Source: Verrucomicrobiota bacterium
GTDB lineage: Bacteria; Verrucomicrobiota; Verrucomicrobiia; Limisphaerales; JAEYXS01
Length of the DNA: 64,000 bases
Reading direction: 5' to 3'
Assembly: GCA_023431185.1 (NCBI GenBank)
Contig: JAEYXS010000003.1
Span: 36,744 to 100,743 of the forward strand
Positions 27,168-35,993 of this stretch are shown here, piece after piece. A program made the translations under genes and the position numbers. Within the stretch, counting starts at the first letter, position 1; every line of letters begins with the position of its first letter. The notes beneath the pieces were generated by a model. The model saw nothing but the letters and a program-made list of their open reading frames with translations. It was not told the DNA's origin and did no database searches.

Positions 27168-28904
27168 GTGCCCGTCACGGATCACATACGCAGCAAGCTG
27201 AGCCAGGTCTCCCACAAGCCGGGGGTTTACCTGATGAAGGACCGTTTCGGCACCGTGATCTATGTGGGCAAAGCGCGCGATCTGCGCAAGCGCGTCAGCC
27301 AGTATTTCCATCCTTCACGCCGCATGGGTTGGGATCTGAAGTTCAATGCGCTGGTGGATGCCATCCATGATTTCGACACGCACACGGTGAAGAGCGAGCC
27401 GGAGGCGTTGTTGCTGGAAAGCAAACTCATCAAGGAGTTCCACCCGCGTTACAATGTCAGTTTCCGGGATGACAAACGGTACATCATGCTGAAGGTGAAC
27501 CTGAACGATCCCATCCCGCGTTTCACGCTCACGCGGCAGAAGCATGATGATGGCGCGCGTTATTTTGGGCCGTTCCCGGATTCAGGCGCGTTGCGGCGCA
27601 CGCTGCATCTGGTGCGGCAGAAGTTCAACCTGCGCGGGTGCCGTCCCCTCACACCGAATGAATCGGACTACAAGCATTGTCTCTACGGTCACTTGAAGGT
27701 CTGCACCGCGCCGTGCATCGGGAACGTGACGCATGAGCAGTATCTCTTGCAGGTAAATGCGGGCTGCGACTTTCTGGATGGGCAATGCAGCGAGATGGTG
27801 GGGCAGTTAGAAGTGGAGATGAAGCAGGCGGCGGTGAAGCTGGATTTCGAGAAGGCGGCGCAGTTGCGCGACTTGCTCACTGACCTGAAGCGCACGACGC
27901 AGAAGACGGAGAAGTTCGAGCGTATCCCGTATAAGCTGCCGGTGGCCATCAACCCGGAAGCGGACATGCGCGAGCTGGGGCGCATCCTTGGCTTGCCTAA
28001 GGCACCGGAGCGCATCGAGGGTTACGACATCTCGAACATCAGCGGCACCTTCATGGTGTCCTCCATGGTGAGCTTCTGGCATGGGCGGCCGGATCGCTCG
28101 AATTACCGGCGCTTCAAGATGAAGACGGTGACGGAGCAGAACGACTTCGCCTGCATGGCAGAAACGATTCACCGCCGCTATGCCCGGCTTATCAAGGAGA
28201 TCAAGGGCGAGGCGTTGCCGCCGGAAGAAAAGACCGCCGATACGGGCGGTGAGGCGAGCAAGGATGAACTGCAACGCGCCGTGGACGACGTCAGCGCGGC
28301 TTACCAAGGGCGGAAGCCCAAAAAGAACCAGGATGCCGCTGCCGTGATGGGCAAGCCTGGTGATCCGGTGAAGCAAGCGGATGACGCGGCAGGTGAAGCC
28401 AGCATGCAGGAGGCTTCCGATGAGTTGAACGCGCCTTGGGTGCCCAAACCGCCGATCAAGGCGAAACTGCCAGACCTGATCCTCATCGACGGTGGCAAGG
28501 GGCAGCTCAATGCCGCGTGTGAGGAACTGGCCAAGCTCGGTCTCCAACACATCCCCATCATCGGGCTCGCGAAGGAGTTCGAGGAGATCTACCGGCCGGG
28601 CGAATCAGAACCATTGCGCTTGAGTCATGACACGGGTGCTTTGAAACTCCTGCAACGGGTGCGTGATGAGTCGCATCGGTTTGCAAATACTTACAATGCC
28701 CAGCTCCGGTTGAAGAAGATCTCGGAGAGCATACTGGATGAATTCCCGGGCATCGGCGAGACACGCAAGTCCGCTCTGCTCAAGAAGTTCGGTTCCGTCC
28801 AGCGTTTGCGGACAGCCACGGTGGAGCAGATCGCCGAAGTGCCGGGTTTCGGCGGGAAGGCGGCGCAGGAGCTGAAGTCCTTCCTTGAAGCCCGCACTAA
28901 GTAG
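27168..28904 (+). CDS. uvrC: Excinuclease ABC subunit C
   Basis: 578 residues starting at GTG. The GIY-YIG nuclease domain (about 15-95) has PGVYLMKD, VIYVGKARDLRKRVSQYF and EALLLESKLIKEFHPRYN. A UVR motif follows near 218-235 (KLDFEKAAQLRDLL), then the RNase H-like domain with GYDISNISG and LILIDGGKGQLNAA, and two HhH motifs (FPGIGETRKSALLKKFG, VPGFGGKAAQEL). It makes both incisions in nucleotide excision repair. Odd point: about 80 polar, low-complexity residues are inserted between the two RNase H segments (see findings). Confidence 0.96.
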   Translation: MPVTDHIRSKLSQVSHKPGVYLMKDRFGTVIYVGKARDLRKRVSQYFHPSRRMGWDLKFNALVDAIHDFDTHTVKSEPEALLLESKLIKEFHPRYNVSFRDDKRYIMLKVNLNDPIPRFTLTRQKHDDGARYFGPFPDSGALRRTLHLVRQKFNLRGCRPLTPNESDYKHCLYGHLKVCTAPCIGNVTHEQYLLQVNAGCDFLDGQCSEMVGQLEVEMKQAAVKLDFEKAAQLRDLLTDLKRTTQKTEKFERIPYKLPVAINPEADMRELGRILGLPKAPERIEGYDISNISGTFMVSSMVSFWHGRPDRSNYRRFKMKTVTEQNDFACMAETIHRRYARLIKEIKGEALPPEEKTADTGGEASKDELQRAVDDVSAAYQGRKPKKNQDAAAVMGKPGDPVKQADDAAGEASMQEASDELNAPWVPKPPIKAKLPDLILIDGGKGQLNAACEELAKLGLQHIPIIGLAKEFEEIYRPGESEPLRLSHDTGALKLLQRVRDESHRFANTYNAQLRLKKISESILDEFPGIGETRKSALLKKFGSVQRLRTATVEQIAEVPGFGGKAAQELKSFLEARTK

Positions 28905-28998
28905 CCCGCTCGATCGCACTGCCGGGTGTTAATTTCTGCGTGAGCTATCCCCGTCAGCCCGGTCAAACCTTCGTGTGGCCCGCTGGTTTGAGCCAAGG

Positions 28999-29967
28999 AT
29001 GAACATACGCATCAACAGCCTGAAAGTATTTGTGGATCTGGCAGAGAGCGGCAGTTTCAGTGCGACCGCCGCCCGTCATGGTCTTTCACAACCCGCCGTC
29101 AGCCAGCAGATTGGCGGACTGGAGGAAGAATTCGCCACCCAACTGGTGGAGCGCAGCCGTCGTCGTTTCCGGCTTACTCCTGCCGGCGAAGCCCTGCTGC
29201 AAACTGCCCGGGAAATCTTGCAAGAAATCAATTCTCTGAAAGCAAAGATGACGGATCTGGCCGTGTGCATCCGTGGTGAATTGCAGATGGTGACCACTTC
29301 GAATCTGGGTGTGGAATGGCTGCCCCGGCTCGCTGCCGGTCTGCAGGCCGAGCATCCGCACATCCAGCTTGAGACCGTCTATTGCCCATCCAACCGGGTC
29401 TATGCCGAGGTGATCGGGAACGTCGCCGATCTAGCGCTGGTAGCCTGTCCGCGTGAGGATGAGCGTTTAATCTCGATCATCATCGCCGAAGAGACTTTTA
29501 GCTTCGTGACTGTGGCTTCAAACGGCCGCTCGATCAAAGCCAAGGAACAAAAAAAACTGCCTTTCATCGCTTACGCGCCGGATCCCCCTACGGAAGAATT
29601 GTCCTGCCAAGCCGCACGCAAGTTGAACCTGCCCGTGAACCCGGCGTTGCGATTTGAACATCCGGATACTGTGATCAAGGCCATCCAGGCGACCAAGGGG
29701 TTTTCCTGCCTGCCTCGGGCCGCCATCCAAGATGCGTTCATCAGTGGTGATCTGGTGGAGATATTCACGGAGCAACCCAAGATCGTGCGCGAGATCGCCG
29801 TGGTCTTCCAAAAGCAGCGGAAGCACCACCCTTTGCTGAAGGCGGTGCATGACTTTCTGGAATCGTTCGCCTGCCGTCAGTCAGGCCCACCAGCCACCTC
29901 CCTTCGTCTCGCGCCTAAGACCGCCCGGAAATCCCCGATGGCGGAACCGAAATTAGAAACGGTTTGA
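28999..29967 (+). CDS. LysR-family transcriptional regulator
   Basis: 322 residues from the ATG at 28999, which places the winged HTH at the usual position: LKVFVDLAESGSFSATAARH, GLSQPAVSQQIGGLEEE, FRLTPAGEALL. The effector domain (about 90-295) follows. LysR proteins usually control a divergent neighbour, but the upstream gene here (uvrC) is co-directional, so the target is unclear. The 3' end abuts a remnant of an aldo/keto reductase gene on the other strand. Confidence 0.93.
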   Translation: MNIRINSLKVFVDLAESGSFSATAARHGLSQPAVSQQIGGLEEEFATQLVERSRRRFRLTPAGEALLQTAREILQEINSLKAKMTDLAVCIRGELQMVTTSNLGVEWLPRLAAGLQAEHPHIQLETVYCPSNRVYAEVIGNVADLALVACPREDERLISIIIAEETFSFVTVASNGRSIKAKEQKKLPFIAYAPDPPTEELSCQAARKLNLPVNPALRFEHPDTVIKAIQATKGFSCLPRAAIQDAFISGDLVEIFTEQPKIVREIAVVFQKQRKHHPLLKAVHDFLESFACRQSGPPATSLRLAPKTARKSPMAEPKLETV

Positions 29968-30045
29968 CCAGTGCACCGCCGCCGCTGCGTTCTCACGCAA
30001 GTGCGTGACATTGATCGTCGCGCGCCCGGCAATAATCGGCCGACT
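29956..30045 (-). pseudogene. Remnant of an aldo/keto reductase 3' end
   Basis: Positions 29968-30019 match 31004-31055, the 3' end of the intact aldo/keto reductase gene, at 46 of 52 bases in the same orientation. The minus strand reads ATINVTHLRENAAAAVHW, against GTINVTHLRENAVAAMNW in the intact gene. Upstream of this the frame shows no further similarity and no start. It therefore looks like the surviving tail of a second copy, with the esterase gene lying between the two tails. Confidence 0.75.
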
Positions 30046-30097
30046 TCATAGGAATGCGGGTTGCCCGCCGGTCTGAATTCTGCTTCCCTGAGTCACC

Positions 30098-30988
30098 ATG
30101 ATCGCCAATCGTGTGGAATCTCCTTCACCCCGCCGGAGTATCGGTTCTCGAAGTTTACCTTGGCATTTCATCGGGGTGTGGTCCGTCCTCTTGATGGGCC
30201 TGTTCTGGGCGGGTTTGGGACACGCGGCGCTGAAGCAGGGCCCCCGGCCCAATGTTCATCGCGAGAGCTTCAATATTGAGGGCATCACCCGCGAGGCCAT
30301 CATTTTTATCCCGCCCTCTGCTGCAAAGAATCCGGCTCCGGTCGTCTTTGTCTTTCACGGTCATGGCGGCACGATGGAGAAATCCCTCGGTCAATTTTCC
30401 ATGCCCAAGAACTGGCCCGAGGCGATATCGGTTCACATGCAAGGATTGAACACCAAATCAGCTGGCGACCCGGAGGGCAAAAAGCCCGGTTGGCAGGGTA
30501 ATCCCGGCGACTACAATGACCGTGACCTAAAATTTTTTGATGCGTCACTGGACCGCTTGATCAAATCCGGCAAAGCGGATGCCAAGCACATCTACGTGAC
30601 CGGCTTCTCCAATGGCGGCGGATTCACCTACGTGTTGTGGGCGGCGCGTGGGGACAAGATCGCTGCGGTGGCTCCCGGGGCAGCGCCAAACGCCAACCGG
30701 ATGATCCCCCAACTGAAACCCAAGTCCGTTCTCAGCATCTCCGGCCGCAAGGATCCGCTGGTGAAATATGAAAAGCAGATGGAAGCCGTGGAGGCTCTAC
30801 GCAAATTGAACGGATGCGAAGGCCCCGGTAGACAATGGGGACGCCAAGGCACTATCTATCGTTCCCGGAATGGCACTCCGGTGATCGCGCTCGTTCATCC
30901 GGGCGGACATGAGGTGCCGGACAATGTCCCCGTCGCCATCGTGAAATTCTTTCAGGGGGACATGCGACACGAGGAGCCGGCGGAGTGA
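30098..30988 (+). CDS. Secreted esterase of the PHB depolymerase / feruloyl esterase (LpqC) type
   Basis: 296 residues. A hydrophobic N-terminal segment (WSVLLMGLFWAGLGHAAL) acts as a signal after a basic stretch. The alpha/beta hydrolase fold is seen in VVFVFHGHGGTMEKSLG (oxyanion region), VTGFSNGGGFTYVLWAARG (nucleophile Ser in GxSxGG) and HPGGHEVPDN (catalytic His). This is the COG3509 group, which cleaves polyhydroxyalkanoates or ester-linked substituents of plant polysaccharides. The substrate is unresolved. It lies between the aldo/keto reductase gene and the remnant of its copy. Confidence 0.85.
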   Translation: MIANRVESPSPRRSIGSRSLPWHFIGVWSVLLMGLFWAGLGHAALKQGPRPNVHRESFNIEGITREAIIFIPPSAAKNPAPVVFVFHGHGGTMEKSLGQFSMPKNWPEAISVHMQGLNTKSAGDPEGKKPGWQGNPGDYNDRDLKFFDASLDRLIKSGKADAKHIYVTGFSNGGGFTYVLWAARGDKIAAVAPGAAPNANRMIPQLKPKSVLSISGRKDPLVKYEKQMEAVEALRKLNGCEGPGRQWGRQGTIYRSRNGTPVIALVHPGGHEVPDNVPVAIVKFFQGDMRHEEPAE

Positions 30989-31789
30989 TCAGGAGTTGCC
31001 GGGCCAGTTCATCGCCGCCACTGCGTTCTCACGAAGGTGGGTGACATTGATCGTCCCCGCAACCAAGGAAGACACTTCCGGCAGATCCAACGCCGCATGC
31101 ACACATGTCTCCACCAGATTCTTACCTGTGCCCGCCTGATGCAGATTTCCTGACAGCAAAGCGCGTTTCAGCAACACCGCCTTGCCCTGTTTGCCCGCCT
31201 GCCGGATGACTTCCTCCTGCGCGCGATACTCGAAATTCCACGCCACCATCACGGCATCGCTCAACTCCACCGCTCGCAAACCGCCTTCGAGCGTCATCGA
31301 TGAAACACCAAAGTAACGCAGCATCCCCTTGGCCTTCAGCTTGGCCAATGTCTCCAGTGCCGGTGAACCCTTGATGGCGCTCATGTCATCCGGCTGGCAG
31401 TGTAACATCACCAAATCCAAACGGTCTGTATGCAGACGGCGCAAGCTCCGGGTGACGCTTTGCTCCACGCTCTCCGCGCTGAACTCGTAGCGGGACTCCC
31501 CGTTCGCGAATTCCTCGCCCACCTTGCTCATCAACAGGTACCGGTCACGCCGGCCTTGCAGCAGCTTGCCCACGCGTTCTTCGGAGATGCCATAGGCGGG
31601 TGCCGTATCGATGACATTGATGCCCAATGCCTCCGCTTCATCCAACAACTGCAAGAGCGCGTCATCAGCCGGCAGTTCAAAGGGTGCATACTTCACCTTT
31701 TGATTACGCCCCCATTTCACCGTGCCGAGGCCGATGACACTGCCGCGCAGATCTAATTTCCCGAACTGACGTTGCGGCACCTTGCTCAC
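30989..31789 (-). CDS. Aldo/keto reductase
   Basis: The start is the GTG at 31789, which overlaps the stop of the upstream FAD oxidoreductase as GTGA; a longer frame to 31951 is only a shadow of that gene. 266 residues with LGTVKWGR, INVIDTAPAYGISEERVG (catalytic Asp and Tyr), LMSKVGEEF (Lys), DLVMLHCQPDD (His) and FGVSSMTLEGG. These are (beta/alpha)8 NADPH-dependent carbonyl reductases. Coupling to the FAD oxidoreductase suggests a shared pathway. Confidence 0.92.
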   Translation of the reverse strand: MSKVPQRQFGKLDLRGSVIGLGTVKWGRNQKVKYAPFELPADDALLQLLDEAEALGINVIDTAPAYGISEERVGKLLQGRRDRYLLMSKVGEEFANGESRYEFSAESVEQSVTRSLRRLHTDRLDLVMLHCQPDDMSAIKGSPALETLAKLKAKGMLRYFGVSSMTLEGGLRAVELSDAVMVAWNFEYRAQEEVIRQAGKQGKAVLLKRALLSGNLHQAGTGKNLVETCVHAALDLPEVSSLVAGTINVTHLRENAVAAMNWPGNS

Positions 31790-32985
31790 ACTCGCCTCCA
31801 GGAAAGATTTTGCTGCCAGGGCAGTTTGCCGATCTCCGGTGCTGGCAAATCCAACGCCGATGAAACCGCCCCTTTCTTGATGCTTTGGCTTTCTATCGTG
31901 GCGATCACCTTGTCCGCCAGTAGCGGCGCATACACCAGCTTCGTCGGCCATGCGATGATGCTGTTGCCCTTCGTCAGCAAACGCGGCTCGGGCGGCAGTT
32001 GCCCTTTCGGATCACGCGGTTCCGCGCGGTCGATGGCGAAGCACGCCCATTCTACCTCGTTCCAGTTGACCGATGGGAAAATGCTCTGCATCTCCTCCTT
32101 CGCGCGTTTGAGCGTATCCACCTCGCTCATCGCCGCACCTTTCTCGGCGATCTCGCCGCCGAGATACCACACCCATTTGCCTTCATGGGGATGCGAGGTG
32201 ATCGTCACCCGCGGCTTCGGACTCGTGGTGACACAATGTCCATACACCGGCTGCGCCAACCCCTTCGCCAATACCATGCGTAAAGGTCGCCGCTGCGTGA
32301 ACTCCAACCCGAATCCCAACGCCTCCGCCGCCTGCTCATTCCCTTCACCCGCCGTGAACACAAACGCGCTGGCTTCCAGCTTCACGGTCATTCCGCTAGC
32401 AACATTCACTTCAAGCCCCAAGACACCATTTTCACCTGCATGAAATCTCTGGATCTGCCCAGCGATGGTCAGCCCCTTCAATGGTTGAGCCAGACCTTTC
32501 ACCACCGTCTGGATATCCAGGATCGCCTCCTTCACCGCATAGAGCGAGCCGCTCGGCGGATTGGCCCTCAGCATCTCCGGCCATTTCTCCTTCGGCACAT
32601 CCTCCACCTCGCCCTGCATCGCCTTGCCCGCCATCGAAGAAGTGAAGCCGCCTACCAAACGGTCGCGCGACCAAAGATACTGCTGCGGTGACAGCACCTT
32701 GACTCCGCTCAGGTCCAGCTCTCCTTTGCCCGACAGGCAATCCATCCATCGCGGAGGCAGCGTCTTCAACTGCTGGGCAATCTCACGGTTGCTGCCATCG
32801 ATGCCGTACTTCACCCCGCTGTGCATGATGCCTTGCGAAGCCAGTGTCTGAGCCGCTCCCAGCGCTGCTGATTCCAGCAACCACACCTTCCAGCCGTTCT
32901 GCCAGAGCCGGTTCGCCGTCCACAACCCGGCGATGCCGCCACCCACGATCAAAATGTCACAACGATACGTATCCACAAAATTCAA
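31786..32985 (-). CDS. FAD-dependent oxidoreductase (DAO family)
   Basis: About 399 residues. The start is TTG at 32985 or, more likely, GTG at 32976, giving DTYRCDILIVGGGIAGLW, the dinucleotide-binding loop. LLESAALGAAQTLASQGIMHSG is the usual second FAD contact of glycerol-3-phosphate dehydrogenase and D-amino-acid oxidase relatives. It oxidises a C-O or C-N bond; the substrate is unknown. It is translationally coupled to the aldo/keto reductase. A hairpin repeat sits 5 bp upstream of the annotated start and could affect translation. Confidence 0.85.
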   Translation of the reverse strand: MNFVDTYRCDILIVGGGIAGLWTANRLWQNGWKVWLLESAALGAAQTLASQGIMHSGVKYGIDGSNREIAQQLKTLPPRWMDCLSGKGELDLSGVKVLSPQQYLWSRDRLVGGFTSSMAGKAMQGEVEDVPKEKWPEMLRANPPSGSLYAVKEAILDIQTVVKGLAQPLKGLTIAGQIQRFHAGENGVLGLEVNVASGMTVKLEASAFVFTAGEGNEQAAEALGFGLEFTQRRPLRMVLAKGLAQPVYGHCVTTSPKPRVTITSHPHEGKWVWYLGGEIAEKGAAMSEVDTLKRAKEEMQSIFPSVNWNEVEWACFAIDRAEPRDPKGQLPPEPRLLTKGNSIIAWPTKLVYAPLLADKVIATIESQSIKKGAVSSALDLPAPEIGKLPWQQNLSWRRV

Positions 32986-32989
32986 TATT

Positions 32990-33017
32990 GGTAGGGCCCG
33001 GTGTCCTCACCGGGCCG
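32990..33017. repeat. Intergenic hairpin repeat, copy 1 (GGTAGGGCCCGG type)
   Basis: GGTAGGGCCCGGTG-TCCT-CACCGGGCC forms a stem of at least seven pairs with a four-base loop. A second copy at 63977 has the same frame of conserved bases but a C-G pair in place of the G-C pair in the stem, so the fold is conserved rather than the exact sequence. Both copies lie just upstream of minus-strand genes. Confidence 0.8.
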
Positions 33018-33078
33018 CCGTCGAAGCAACTGCTCGTTCAAATTACAACAGTTCTTCGTGATGCTCGCGATTTTTCTA

Positions 33079-33137
33079 CTCCCTCTCCCCTCATGGGAGG
33101 CCGAACTTCGGCGGAGAGGGCCGGGGTGAGGGGTGAG
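33079..33137. repeat. Palindromic intergenic repeat (CCCTCTCCCC ... GAGAGGGCCGGGGTGAGGGG)
   Basis: Two imperfect inverted arms, CTCCCTCTCCCCTCA and GGAGAGGGCCGGGGTGAGGG, flank a short centre with GCCGAACTTCGGC, itself a perfect 6-bp stem. This composition matches a palindromic repeat known to me from many bacterial genomes. It sits between ftsK (3' end) and the FAD oxidoreductase gene (5' end) on a gene-free stretch of about 200 bp and could form a strong hairpin in RNA. Confidence 0.65.
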
Positions 33138-33183
33138 AAAGCCAATCGCTTCCATCAAAGTATTTCACATCACTACACCGCGT

Positions 33184-35937
33184 TTACTGCCCCGCACCAT
33201 CCGCGCCGCCGCCATCCAGATCGATGAGGATATCCCGCGGCTCCGCGCCTTTGCTCGGTCCCACAATGCCGCGGTTCTCCAGTTCATCCATGATACGTGC
33301 CGCACGCGTGTAGCCGAGGCGCAAGCGCCTTTGCAACAACGACACACTGGCCTTCTGTTCGCTGCGGATGACGTCGATGCATTGCTCGATGATGTCTTCA
33401 TCCTCCTCACCCGCACCGTTGCCGCCACCACCGGAGCCGCCATCAGAACTGCTCACCGGTTTCTGCAATTGCTGATGGATCTCCATCTCGTAGCTCGGCT
33501 TCGCCTGCGCGGCGATGAAGTCCACGGCGCACTGGAGCTCCTGATCCGTGATGAGCACGCCTTGCGCGCGGATGAGCTTCGCGGAACCGGGTGGCAGGTA
33601 AAGCATGTCACCTTTGCCCAACAAATTATGCGCACCCATCGCATCCAAGATCGTGCGTGAGTCCACGCGGGAAGCCACCTGGAAGGCGATACGCGCCGGG
33701 ATGTTCGCCTTGATCACACCGGTGATGACGTCCACGGACGGACGCTGCGTGGCGACGATGCAATGGATGCCCGCCGCGCGCGCCATCTGCGTGATGCGGG
33801 CGATGGCCATTTCCACATCCGCCGGAGCCACGAGCATGAGGTCCGCCAGCTCGTCGATGATAACGACGATGTAGCTGAGTTTTTCCGGGATGATGATGTC
33901 ATCCTCACGCGGCACCACGATCTCTTCGTCCAGTTCCACCGCGAACCCTTCCGCACCTGCTTCCACCCGTTCTTTAGTGGCAGTGAGCGGCAGTTCCAGT
34001 TCATTGGATGCAGGCTTCGGCTTGTCCTTCGGACGATCATTGAAGGACTTGATGTTGCGCACGCCGACTTTCGCGAAGATCTGATAACGCTTCTCCATCT
34101 CGTTCACCACCCAGCGCAGGGCCAGGATCACCTTCTTCGGATCTGTCACCACCGGCACCACCAAGTGCGGCAGCACATTGTATTGCTGCAACTCGACGAC
34201 CTTCGGATCGATCATCACGAAGCGCAACTGGTCCGGGCCGAACTTGTAGAGCAGCGAGGCGACGATGGAATTGATGCAAACAGATTTGCCGGAGCCCGTG
34301 CTGCCGGCGATGAGCAAGTGCGGCATCTCCGCGAGGTCCGCGATGATCGGGTTGCCATACACATCCTTCCCCAACGCGAGCGGGATGCGTGCCTTGCTGT
34401 TCTTCCACTCGGGCGATTCCAGCAGGTCACGCATGATGACCTTCGTCTTCACCGCGTTCGGCACTTCCACACCTACCGAGCTCTTGCCGGGAACGGGCGC
34501 CAAGATATTGATGCGCTCCGCCTTCAACGCGGCCGCGATGTTGTTGTTCAGGTTCGCGATCTTCTCAAGCTTCACGCCCGGCGCGGGATGCAACTCATAA
34601 CGTGTGATCGTGGGGCCCTTCGTGATGTCGCCGAGCTGCACGTCGATGCCGAATTGCGCCAGCGTGCCCTGCATGAGCCGCGCATTCGCCATCAACTCTT
34701 CCTTCGACTCCGTCGGCTTCAATGTCGTGTCCGGATACTGGAAGAAATCCATCGGCGGCAACTGATAGTTACCGATCATCGGCACGGACGCCACGGTGAT
34801 GGGCTTGGGCTTCCTCGGGCCCGGTTTGGGCTTGATGACGGGCAGCGGCTCATCCACTTCGGGCAACGGCTTGAGGGAAGCGGCGCTATCCTCCGCCACT
34901 TCCATGGCGCGGACTTCCGCGATGACAGGAACGGGTTCCGCCTTGGCGGGCGACCACTCTTCGGTTTTCGGCTTGTTCTTCGTGCCCAAGATATCCGCCG
35001 TGGTCGCGGCGGGGATCTCGCCTGCTTTGATGACATCACCGACTTCCATCATGGCTGGCTCAGCAGCAGGCGCAGCCGTTTTACCTTTGCCCTTCTTGGG
35101 GGCGGGCGCTTCCTCGGGACGCGCGACGGGCACGCTCAGATCGCGCACAGTCGGTTCGGGCACCGGTTGCAGATCAGCACCTAGCACCGGCTTCTTCTCT
35201 CCGGCTTCTTCCTCGTCATCCAGTTCCGCTTTCCGGCCCTTCTCCTCGCGCGCCATCTCTTTCTTCAACTTCTCCGCCTGCTTCTCCAGCTCGCGCGCTC
35301 TCTTTTCGAGTTCTTTCTCGGTCAGGTCCGGCTTGCCCGTGGCCAGACCGCCTTCGGCACCTGCGCCAGCGAAGTTCGGTTTGAAATCTCGCGCCATCGC
35401 GAGCAGTTCCTTGAAGCTGTGATTCGTCAGATAGAGCAGGCCGATGAGATAAAGGATGAGCAGGATGATTGTCGCGCCCGCGGTGCCGAAGTAGGAGAAC
35501 GCCAGCTTGTCGAGGGTCATGCCTAACAATCCTCCCGCGCTCGGCGCATTCAGCGTCTTGCGCAAGGTCTCCAGCGGTCCGCCATACAGGTGAAACGCCT
35601 CCATCGTGATGATCACCATCACAATAGCCCAGCCCCAGCGGCGGTTCAGGTGTTCAAAAGAACTGATGAACTGCGCCAGCCCATAGAGCAGGAGAAAACA
35701 CGGGACCAGATAGCCGGCCGCGCCGAAGGTGAAGAACACCGCGTTCGCCAGATGGGCACCGATGGTGCCGATCCAGTTATGGATCACCTCCGGCGCAGGT
35801 TCCTTGTTCAGATCCGCCGGGTGATGGGAGAACAGGGAGAGGAACAGGAGCGCGGCCACGCCGATGAGCACGATGCCGATGACATCATGCAAACCATGGC
35901 CCTTGCTGTTCTTTTCTTCCGAATCCTTACGCGGCAT
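33184..35937 (-). CDS. ftsK: DNA translocase FtsK/SpoIIIE
   Basis: 917 residues. Four N-terminal membrane segments (about 18-190) are followed by a long charged, Lys/Glu/Ala/Pro-rich linker (about 190-390). The motor domain has the Walker A motif IAGSTGSGKSVCIN, Walker B YIVVIIDELADLM, and VDVITGVIKANIPARIAF (shortened). A C-terminal winged-helix gamma domain (SVSLLQRRLRLGYTRAARIMD, shortened) would read polar KOPS-type sequences. A Gly-rich stretch precedes gamma. FtsK pumps chromosome DNA and triggers dimer resolution at the division septum. Confidence 0.96.
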   Translation of the reverse strand: MPRKDSEEKNSKGHGLHDVIGIVLIGVAALLFLSLFSHHPADLNKEPAPEVIHNWIGTIGAHLANAVFFTFGAAGYLVPCFLLLYGLAQFISSFEHLNRRWGWAIVMVIITMEAFHLYGGPLETLRKTLNAPSAGGLLGMTLDKLAFSYFGTAGATIILLILYLIGLLYLTNHSFKELLAMARDFKPNFAGAGAEGGLATGKPDLTEKELEKRARELEKQAEKLKKEMAREEKGRKAELDDEEEAGEKKPVLGADLQPVPEPTVRDLSVPVARPEEAPAPKKGKGKTAAPAAEPAMMEVGDVIKAGEIPAATTADILGTKNKPKTEEWSPAKAEPVPVIAEVRAMEVAEDSAASLKPLPEVDEPLPVIKPKPGPRKPKPITVASVPMIGNYQLPPMDFFQYPDTTLKPTESKEELMANARLMQGTLAQFGIDVQLGDITKGPTITRYELHPAPGVKLEKIANLNNNIAAALKAERINILAPVPGKSSVGVEVPNAVKTKVIMRDLLESPEWKNSKARIPLALGKDVYGNPIIADLAEMPHLLIAGSTGSGKSVCINSIVASLLYKFGPDQLRFVMIDPKVVELQQYNVLPHLVVPVVTDPKKVILALRWVVNEMEKRYQIFAKVGVRNIKSFNDRPKDKPKPASNELELPLTATKERVEAGAEGFAVELDEEIVVPREDDIIIPEKLSYIVVIIDELADLMLVAPADVEMAIARITQMARAAGIHCIVATQRPSVDVITGVIKANIPARIAFQVASRVDSRTILDAMGAHNLLGKGDMLYLPPGSAKLIRAQGVLITDQELQCAVDFIAAQAKPSYEMEIHQQLQKPVSSSDGGSGGGGNGAGEEDEDIIEQCIDVIRSEQKASVSLLQRRLRLGYTRAARIMDELENRGIVGPSKGAEPRDILIDLDGGGADGAGQ

Positions 35938-35993
35938 ACGGGGAGACTAGGAAAAGCCGCCCCGCCGCGCAACTACGCAAGGCGAAGATATTG

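Noticed and set aside
31790..31951. Longer N-terminus of the aldo/keto reductase, from an ATG at 31951
   Set aside because: That stretch lies wholly inside the FAD oxidoreductase gene in another frame and does not resemble the family; the GTG at 31789 forms a GTGA overlap with the upstream stop.
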